A DNA stretch of 20,813 nt from contig CALISX010000213.1 of the NCBI GenBank assembly GCA_938041725.1, positions 1-20,813 of the forward strand. Direction: 5' to 3'. The translations under genes were made by a program, and so were the position numbers. Source of the DNA: an uncultured Lachnoanaerobaculum sp. (GTDB lineage: Bacteria; Bacillota; Clostridia; Lachnospirales; Lachnospiraceae). Shown here piece by piece: positions 15,461-20,813 of the stretch; the stretch's first letter is position 1, and every line of letters begins with the position of its first letter. A model generated the notes under the pieces. It saw nothing but the letters and a program-made list of their open reading frames with translations. It did not search any database and was not told the origin of the DNA.

Positions 15461-16259
15461 GATACATCCTCCCTGTTCCAGTATTTTTCTTCTAAAGACC
15501 GGTAGGAAATGGCCTCCGAAAGATCCTCCATACCAATCTCCCTTTTTTGGTTAAAATCCGCAATGGTTCTGGCCACCTTTAGAATTTTATGCAGCCCCCG
15601 CACACTCATATGTTTTTGTTCATAGATTCTGGCTAAAAACTTCTCCTCCCTTTCCTTCAGCTTGCAAAATTCCTTGATCTCCCGTCCGTTCATTTGGGCG
15701 TTAAATCGGGTTTTACTGTTTTGAAAGCGGGACTGCTGGATTTGATATACTTCTTCAATCTTTTTTTCCATGGAGGCGCTGTTCTCTCCCTCAAGGGGAG
15801 CGTTAAGCTGATCATATCGGATCATAGAGGTTTCCACCGTAATATCAATACGGTCCAAAAGAGGTTTGGAAATTTTAGAAAGATATTTTCTTACCTGCCC
15901 AAGATCACAGTGACAGCGGCTTCTATCCGGAAAAGTTCTCCTGCAAACAGACTGTTTTCCAAGGTCTCCTGTTTGACAAAACCAAAGCAGGACAAAATGC
16001 CTACAGCAATGGGAAGGTCGAAGCTGCATCCCTCCTTTTTCATTTCCGCCGGGGAAAGATTGATTACAATTTTTTTGGGAGGCAGAATAAATCCAGAGTT
16101 TTTCAGAGCGGTACGCACCCGGCTGGCCGCCTCCTTGATTTCCGGGGAGAGATTTCCAATTAAAATGATCCCTGGAAGCCCGTTCCCAGCGTCGGTTTCA
16201 CAACACACAATAAATGCTTGGATGCCTAAAATGGCACCGGTATAAATTTTACTTAACAC
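15457..16259 (-). pseudogene. comM: comM/YifB Mg-chelatase-like gene with internal deletion and frameshift
   Basis: The N-terminal part (15891-16259, GTG start behind AAGGAGG) reads as normal ComM through FAGEL at about residue 109: GLPGIILIGNLSPEIKEAASRVRTA, VINLSPAEMKKEG, FDLPIAVGIL. The sequence then jumps directly to the C-terminal part in another frame: PDRSRCHCDLGQVRKYLSKISKPLLDRIDI, then SVRGLHKILKVARTIADF and AISYRSLEEKYW, ending at 15457. About 267 of a typical 500-odd residues remain. The lost middle is the AAA+ core with Walker A and B, and the two parts are out of frame at about 15945-15955, so the helicase cannot work. ComM is a helicase for branch migration in transformation. 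Neither remnant has an internal stop, which suggests recent loss or an assembly fault. Confidence 0.88.
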
Positions 16260-16278
16260 AATACCTCCTTGAAAAAAG

Positions 16279-16306
16279 AAAATAGGAATACAAAAAGAAA
16301 AATCAA
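16279..16306 (-). promoter_or_regulatory. Possible promoter of comM-dprA-topA
   Basis: TTGATT (16306-16301), a 16-nt spacer and TATTTT (16284-16279) are visible on the minus strand within a very T-rich stretch. It is a weak match; read-through from galE is the alternative. Confidence 0.3.
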
Positions 16307-16357
16307 AAAAAGATAAACAGAGTAAAAGAAAAAACAGATCCCATAGAAATCATTGCC

Positions 16358-16385
16358 CCAGGCCTGACATTTGCATCAAGCCTGG
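16358..16385 (-). terminator. Weak hairpin after galE
   Basis: CCAGGC (16385-16380 on minus) pairs with GCCTGG (16363-16358), with three more pairs beyond a mismatch. It lies 14 nt after the galE stop. A pyrimidine-rich minus-strand tract follows only some 20-30 nt later, so termination is uncertain. Confidence 0.35.
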
Positions 16386-16398
16386 AGACATATGTTTA

Positions 16399-17463
16399 TC
16401 AGGTGTTGAGCACATCCCCCTTTTTGCGGATGGAAAGGTCTCCCGATTCCTCAAAGCCATTGGGATTATTTTTTTGCCAGCGCCAGGAATCCTTGCACAT
16501 ATCCTCCAGACTTCTGACAGCCTTCCATCCCAGCTCCTTATAGGCCTTTCCTGGGTCTGCATAGCATTGGGGCACATCGCCCAAACGCCGGTCTTTGAAT
16601 ACATAGTTGATTTTCAGATCGTTGGCCTTTTCAAAGGCATGGATCACATCCAGCACAGAATAGCCGGTGCCGGTACCCAAATTGTAAATCCGCACATCCG
16701 GCTCCCTTTCCAAAATGCTTTTCAGGGCAAGAACATGGCCGTCTGCCAGGTCCACCACATGGATATAGTCCCGCACACAGGTACCGTCATGGGTGGGATA
16801 GTCCTTCCCAAAGACCCCCAGACAAACCAATTTTCCCACGGCCACCTGGGTGATATAGGGCAAAAGATTGTTGGGGATACCCTTGGGATGTTCTCCAATA
16901 CGGCCGGAAATATGGGCTCCGATGGGATTAAAATACCGAAGAAGCATTACAGAAAAGCTTGGATCGGCAGTGTGAAGATCTGTTAAAATCTGTTCCAGCA
17001 TCCCCTTGGTGCGGCCATAGGGATTTGTAATTTCCCCTAAAGGCGCATCCTCTTTAATAGGAACCGATTTTGGATCCCCGTATACTGTGGCACTGGAGGA
17101 AAAGACAAATTTTTTGCAGTTGAATTTCTCCATAACCTGAAGCAGCACCAAAGTGCCGGTGATATTGTTATGATAATATTCCAGGGGCTTGTACACCGAC
17201 TCTCCCACGGCCTTGAGCCCGGCAAAATGAATCACAGCCTGGATATCATTGTCCCTGAAAACCCTTTCCAGTCCTCTTTGATCCAGACAATCCACTTCAT
17301 AAAACTTGAACTTTTTTTGGGTGATTTCCTCAACTCTTTTTAAGGACTCCCTGGAAGAGTTCACAAAATTATCCACTACCACCACCTCATATCCTGTGTT
17401 TAACAGCTCCACACAGGTATGACTTCCAATATATCCGGCACCTCCGGTAACCAAAATGGACAT
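16399..17463 (-). CDS. galE: UDP-glucose 4-epimerase
   Basis: This 354-aa protein is a short-chain dehydrogenase of the GalE type. It opens with the NAD-binding VTGGAGYIGSHT (5-16). The catalytic serine/threonine region is FSSSATVYGDP and the Tyr/Lys pair is in NPYGRTKGMLE. RYFNPIGAHISGRIGEHP and VRDYIHVVDLADGHV are substrate-side motifs. It interconverts UDP-glucose and UDP-galactose, feeding galactose use and surface polysaccharide. I chose the ATG at 17463 because GGGAGG is 6 nt upstream; an ATG two codons earlier touches the site and a longer frame would cross the promoter. The C-terminus has about 16 extra residues (ESGDLSIRKKGDVLNT) compared with common GalE. Confidence 0.95.
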   Translation of the reverse strand: MSILVTGGAGYIGSHTCVELLNTGYEVVVVDNFVNSSRESLKRVEEITQKKFKFYEVDCLDQRGLERVFRDNDIQAVIHFAGLKAVGESVYKPLEYYHNNITGTLVLLQVMEKFNCKKFVFSSSATVYGDPKSVPIKEDAPLGEITNPYGRTKGMLEQILTDLHTADPSFSVMLLRYFNPIGAHISGRIGEHPKGIPNNLLPYITQVAVGKLVCLGVFGKDYPTHDGTCVRDYIHVVDLADGHVLALKSILEREPDVRIYNLGTGTGYSVLDVIHAFEKANDLKINYVFKDRRLGDVPQCYADPGKAYKELGWKAVRSLEDMCKDSWRWQKNNPNGFEESGDLSIRKKGDVLNT

Positions 17464-17491
17464 ATACATCCTCCCAAATCTTTGTAAAACC

Positions 17492-17520
17492 AGTATACTC
17501 CAAACCCCTTTGCCTTGCAA
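17492..17520 (-). promoter_or_regulatory. galE: Sigma-A promoter of galE
   Basis: TTGCAA (17520-17515), a 17-nt spacer and TATACT (17497-17492) lie about 29 nt before the chosen galE start. Confidence 0.7.
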
Positions 17521-17567
17521 CATGGGAGCTTTCTAAATCTAAAGGGCATTTCAGTAGTAATTTCTAA

Positions 17568-17583
17568 AATTTCTTGGGAAATT
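17568..17583 (-). terminator. Weak AT stem after the AICAR formyltransferase gene
   Basis: AATTTC pairs with GAAATT around a 4-nt loop 10 nt after the stop, followed on the minus strand by TTTAG only. It is poor as an intrinsic terminator. Confidence 0.25.
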
Positions 17584-17592
17584 CTTACAAAA

Positions 17593-18768
17593 TCAGTGAT
17601 GGAACAGGCGAAGGCCGGTAAAAACCATCACCATATGATAATGGTCGCAGGCTGCAATAACATCCTGATCCCGTATGGAACCTCCGGGCTGTACAATATA
17701 TTCTACGCCGCTTCTATAGGCCCGTTCAATATTGTCTCCAAAGGGAAAGAAAGCATCGGATCCTAATGTAACCCCCTTTAGACCGGAAAGCCATTCCTTT
17801 TTCTGGAGGGAGGTCAGCTCCTTAGGTCTTTCTGTGAAAAGCTTCTCCCAGATGCCAGGGGCCAAAAGCTCCTCCTGTGCATCTTCTCCCACATAAACAT
17901 CAATGGCATTGTCCCGCTCCGGCCGCTTCACCTCTTCTTTAAAGGGAAGGGAGAGCACCTGGGGATGCTGGCGCAGATACCAGTTGTCCGCCTTGGAGCC
18001 GGCTAGTCTGGTGCAGTGCACTCTGGACTGCTGCCCTGCCCCGATGCCGATGGCCTGGCCATCCTTTACATAGCACACAGAATTCGATTGGGTATACTTT
18101 AGGGTGATCAGGGCCACCTTCATATCCAATCGGGCTTCCTGGGGCAAATTTTTGTTTTTCGTCACAATATTCTTCAGCAAATCCTCATTGATTTCCAGGA
18201 TATTTCTTCCCTGCTCAAAGGTAATGCCAAAAACCTGCTTTTGCTCCAAAGCCGGGGGTTCATAGTCCTTGTCTATGGCCAGCACCGTATACTTGCCCTT
18301 TTTCTTTGCTTTTAAGATTTCCAAAGCTTCCGGCACATAGCCTGGAGCAATGACCCCGTCGGAAACCTCCCTTTTGATTAAAAGGGCTGTGGACACATCA
18401 CAAACATCGCTTAGGGCAATAAAATCCCCAAAGGAAGACATACGGTCTGCTCCTCTGGCTCTGGCATAGGCAGCAGCCAAGGGGGAAAGCTCCATGCCCT
18501 CTACCCGATAAATTTGCTGAAGCACTTGGCTAAGGGGTTTGCCCAGGGCGGCCCCTGCAGGAGAAACATGCTTAAAGGAGGCGGCGGCAGGAAGCTTGGC
18601 GGCAGCCTTCAGCTCCCTTACCAGCTGCCAGCCGTTGAGGGCGTCTAAAAAATTAATATAGCCGGGGTTTCCGTTCAACACCTCCAGGGGAAGCCGGTCC
18701 TCTGTTGTAAAGATCCTGGAGGGCTTTTGGTTGGGGTTACAGCCATATTTTAACTGGATTTCCTTCAT
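17593..18768 (-). CDS. Stand-alone AICAR formyltransferase (PurH C-terminal-domain type)
   Basis: This 391-aa protein corresponds to the AICAR transformylase half of PurH only; the N-terminal IMP cyclohydrolase domain is absent. Recognisable segments are LKYGCNPNQKP (6-16), the catalytic SFKHVSPAGAA (64-74, Lys66-His67) and RMSSFGDFIALSD. TLKYTQSNSVCYVKDGQAIGIGAGQQSRVHC and GSDAFFPFGDNIERAYRSGVEYIVQPGGSIRDQDVI follow. It formylates AICAR with 10-formyltetrahydrofolate to FAICAR, the penultimate step of IMP synthesis. It overlaps the PurO-type cyclohydrolase gene by 4 nt, so the pair carries out both final steps. The start is supported by that ATGA overlap and AAAGGG upstream. Confidence 0.93.
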   Translation of the reverse strand: MKEIQLKYGCNPNQKPSRIFTTEDRLPLEVLNGNPGYINFLDALNGWQLVRELKAAAKLPAAASFKHVSPAGAALGKPLSQVLQQIYRVEGMELSPLAAAYARARGADRMSSFGDFIALSDVCDVSTALLIKREVSDGVIAPGYVPEALEILKAKKKGKYTVLAIDKDYEPPALEQKQVFGITFEQGRNILEINEDLLKNIVTKNKNLPQEARLDMKVALITLKYTQSNSVCYVKDGQAIGIGAGQQSRVHCTRLAGSKADNWYLRQHPQVLSLPFKEEVKRPERDNAIDVYVGEDAQEELLAPGIWEKLFTERPKELTSLQKKEWLSGLKGVTLGSDAFFPFGDNIERAYRSGVEYIVQPGGSIRDQDVIAACDHYHMVMVFTGLRLFHH

Positions 18769-19481
18769 GAATTTTCCCTTTCATTGACCAAATACTCTTT
18801 GTATTCCATGGTTTGCAAATGGGTATAACGAAGGTACAGGGAAATTTTATTTTCCGGGTTCAAGCTTTCCCATACCTGTTTCCCAAATGCCTCCATATCC
18901 TCTGGAACCGACACTTTCTTTGGTTCACCGGAAAAGCTTTCCAAAGGTGCATTACCCTGGGCATCTCTTTGATAGGTATGGATAAAATGCCCCTCCCCGG
19001 CCTTGGGAGTATCATAGGTATAGAGAAAACGCAGGCATTCCCCAGGATCTCCTTCATTGCTTTTTAAAATAGACAGTGCATAGGAGGGATGGGGTCCAAA
19101 ATGAAAAATACCGGAGATTCTGGGGGTAAAATGGGGGGCATCCGGCTCAAAACAGCGGCTTTGCAAGGAGTCAAAAAAGGAACGGTTTTCCTGGAGTCCC
19201 TGGATTATGGTGTCGGTTTGATCCCCATTGGTCAGGATCAAATCCTGTTTCCATAGCTTCAGGGGGGCATAGAGGATCAAAGAAGGATCTGTTACCTTGC
19301 TTTCATCAAAGGCTTTGGCGTACAAAGCACCCTCCTGAAGGGCAAAAACCCGGTTGCGGGAATTTTCACTTCTTCCCATGATAAAATACAGTGCCACCCC
19401 ATAGTCTCCCTTTTGGGACCAACCCAATAAAATTCCCCGACCGGGATAGGCATTATTTTTTAGTTCCTGATACAAATCCAT
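18765..19481 (-). CDS. purO: IMP cyclohydrolase, PurO-like
   Basis: This 238-aa protein matches the PurO-type (archaeal-like) IMP cyclohydrolase family: NNAYPGRGILLGW (9-21), FIMGRSENSRNRVFA (33-47), LTNGDQTDTI and DAPHFTPRISG. The family closes FAICAR to IMP and is unrelated to the cyclohydrolase domain of bifunctional PurH. Its product-making partner, the AICAR formyltransferase, begins inside its stop codon (ATGA), which fixes the functional reading by context. GGAGG lies 5 nt upstream of the ATG. No separate promoter is visible in the 50-nt gap, which holds a GC-rich hairpin. Confidence 0.88.
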   Translation of the reverse strand: MDLYQELKNNAYPGRGILLGWSQKGDYGVALYFIMGRSENSRNRVFALQEGALYAKAFDESKVTDPSLILYAPLKLWKQDLILTNGDQTDTIIQGLQENRSFFDSLQSRCFEPDAPHFTPRISGIFHFGPHPSYALSILKSNEGDPGECLRFLYTYDTPKAGEGHFIHTYQRDAQGNAPLESFSGEPKKVSVPEDMEAFGKQVWESLNPENKISLYLRYTHLQTMEYKEYLVNERENS

Positions 19482-19506
19482 AGCTTCCTCCTACATAGAG
19501 AAGCGT

Positions 19507-19530
19507 GCGGCCCCTGCATGGGGCTGCCGC
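19507..19530 (-). terminator. GC-rich hairpin between the ABC permease and purO
   Basis: On the minus strand GCGGC-AG-CCC pairs with GGG-GCCGC (5 + 3 bp with a 2-nt bulge), starting one base after the permease stop. There is no U-run, so it may be a partial terminator or an mRNA 3' stem; the purO ribosome site follows. Confidence 0.45.
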
Positions 19531-19531
19531 A

Positions 19532-20813
19532 TTAATCATTCCTTAAGGCCGACAAGGGACTGAGCCGCATGGCCCGGATGGCCGGAAAAAATCCCGCCAG
19601 CATACCTACAAAAACTGCAAATACTATGGCGCTTAATACCAGCCACAAAGGGATCCTGGAAAGATCTCCCTCAATCCCCGTCATGGCGACAGCTGCACTG
19701 AGGGAATTGATAATCAGGGAGATAATAAAGCTTAAGGTGATTCCTGTCAATCCTCCAATAAAGCCGATGGAGCCGGATTCGATTAAAAACATATCCCGAA
19801 TCTTATTCATATCGCAGCCCAAAACCTTCATAATACCGATTTCCTTGGTTCGTTCATAGATACTCATCATCATGGTATTGGCAATACCAATGGCAGCTAC
19901 AAAAAGGGAAACGGCCCCGATCCCTCCCAGAACCATCTGGGTAATATTGGCAGAGGCCTGGTTCTGTTTAATCCACTCCATTTTAGAGCTGGTTTGAAAT
20001 CCCATTTCATTAATCAGTTTCTGCACCTGGGATACATACTTCATATCATCCACATACACCACTGCACTGGAATAGATAATGTATTTATAGGGCTTTCCCT
20101 TTTTGGTGGTGGGCTGGCCGGGAATGGGTTTATTTTTAAAAATCCGTTTCAAGGTGGCCTTTAGGGCATCCACATCGCAGTATACACCATTTCCATAGGG
20201 GGTATAGGAGGAGGCTTCCTCAGAGAGGGGATCCCCCGCCTCTACGGCAGCGGTTTTTAAGGGATATTTTTTGGGAGCCTTCACAGGGGGAGGCTGGCTT
20301 TGGCCAGGCCCTCCCTCCGATCCCCCCCCTGTTCCCCCTTTCCCACCGGAGGAGCTGGGGTTTTGGGACTGGTAATAGGCATTGGTGTCAAAGATGGTAA
20401 AAACAGGTTTATTCATATAATCAATCTTTGGCATCTCCTGGTTGTCATAGTAAGATGTTTTTGTTTTAGCGTTTTCAAAGTTTAAAATCACCCGATTGCC
20501 AAAAATCAGCTCCACCTCCTTTTGGTTGTCCGGAAGCGCTCCCTGTCCCAGCTTGATTTCCTCCAGATAGGCCCTTCCTGCTCCAATGAGAGAGGTATTT
20601 TGTATATAGATCCCCTGCTTTAAAATCACGGATATGGTCAGCATAGGAGCCACCGCCCGTACATGCTCCAGCTTGGACAGAGTATCAATGGTTTCATCCT
20701 TTAAAAACAAGGGCTCTGTGGCAGTGGATCTGGCATCATCATAATAGGCATCTGAGTGTACATCAATGGCGGTGATGGAGCCATACTGGGCAATATTTTC
20801 ATCGCTTAGCTCC
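19532..20813 (-). CDS. ABC transporter permease, FtsX/MacB type (N-terminus outside window)
   Basis: The frame is open to the window edge and gives 426 residues; the first transmembrane helix is missing. The first part is an extracytoplasmic MacB-like domain. It contains a low-complexity Gly/Ser/Pro linker (around SSSGGKGGTGGGSEGGPG and QSQPPPVKAPKK), encoded partly by a C8 run (20322-20329 on plus). The last 130 residues form the FtsX domain with three hydrophobic segments: GGIGAVSLFVAAIGIANTMM with YERTKEIGIMKVLGC, then IGFIGGLTGITLSFIISLII, then LVLSAIVFAVFVGMLAGFFPAIRAMRLSPLSALRND. Such permeases pair with an ATPase, presumably upstream outside the window. The substrate is unknown; peptide export or mechanotransmission are family roles. 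Confidence 0.88.
   Translation of the reverse strand, partial: ELSDENIAQYGSITAIDVHSDAYYDDARSTATEPLFLKDETIDTLSKLEHVRAVAPMLTISVILKQGIYIQNTSLIGAGRAYLEEIKLGQGALPDNQKEVELIFGNRVILNFENAKTKTSYYDNQEMPKIDYMNKPVFTIFDTNAYYQSQNPSSSGGKGGTGGGSEGGPGQSQPPPVKAPKKYPLKTAAVEAGDPLSEEASSYTPYGNGVYCDVDALKATLKRIFKNKPIPGQPTTKKGKPYKYIIYSSAVVYVDDMKYVSQVQKLINEMGFQTSSKMEWIKQNQASANITQMVLGGIGAVSLFVAAIGIANTMMMSIYERTKEIGIMKVLGCDMNKIRDMFLIESGSIGFIGGLTGITLSFIISLIINSLSAAVAMTGIEGDLSRIPLWLVLSAIVFAVFVGMLAGFFPAIRAMRLSPLSALRND

Noticed and set aside
15694-16245. 183-codon plus-strand frame opposite comM
   Set aside because: Antisense to the comM remnants, which show family motifs; the plus translation has none.
1-20813. Mobile element, CRISPR, phage or defence system
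   Set aside because: No transposase, integrase, spaced direct repeats, or defence genes were found; every gene but two is a recognised core or common function.

Overview
The window reads as chromosome from a low-to-moderate GC Firmicute, most likely a Clostridia member close to Lachnospiraceae. The support is Rex with a clostridial-type Rex operator, an anaerobic (cobalt-early) cobalamin pathway with CbiC, strong AGGAGG-type ribosome binding sites, a W/Y-rich wall-binding-repeat secreted protein, and purine genes arranged as a stand-alone AICAR formyltransferase plus a PurO-type IMP cyclohydrolase. I see no tRNA, rRNA, CRISPR array, insertion sequence or phage gene. The genus cannot be fixed from the sequence alone.

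Layout. (1) 1-3522, plus strand: the end of a cobalamin operon, cobM(partial)-cobD-cobQ-cbiC, tightly overlapping except for an unusual 78-nt cobQ-cbiC gap that holds a chain of alternative hairpins. It closes with an intrinsic terminator that begins inside cbiC. (2) 3523-3638: convergent intergenic region with a long near-perfect palindrome and a minus-strand terminator. (3) 3639-8993, minus strand: yebC with its own promoter, preceded in transcription order by a five-gene unit rex-acpS-nnrD-alr-(CNNM/CorC-type membrane protein), driven by a consensus promoter with a Rex-type operator at the start site. (4) 9050-11319, plus strand: divergent from rex and sharing its -35 box, an ABC-F translation factor (YdiF-like, TTG start) with a terminator-like hairpin in its leader, then a coupled 67-aa membrane protein and a bidirectional terminator. 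(5) 11345-11998, minus: a secreted repeat protein. (6) 12241-16259, minus: comM(deleted)-dprA-topA. comM has lost its entire AAA+ core and is frameshifted. (7) 16399-17463, minus: galE with its own promoter. (8) 17593-19481, minus: purO and the AICAR formyltransferase, overlapping by 4 nt, which together do the job of bifunctional PurH. (9) 19532-20813, minus: an FtsX/MacB-type ABC permease running off the window edge.

Most of the content is housekeeping. The parts most worth a second look are regulatory: the rex/ABC-F divergent promoter with one shared -35 hexamer, a Rex operator and a leader attenuator; the mutually exclusive hairpin chain before cbiC; the comM internal deletion next to intact dprA; and the split purH with an archaeal-type cyclohydrolase. 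No wholly new multi-gene system is evident.
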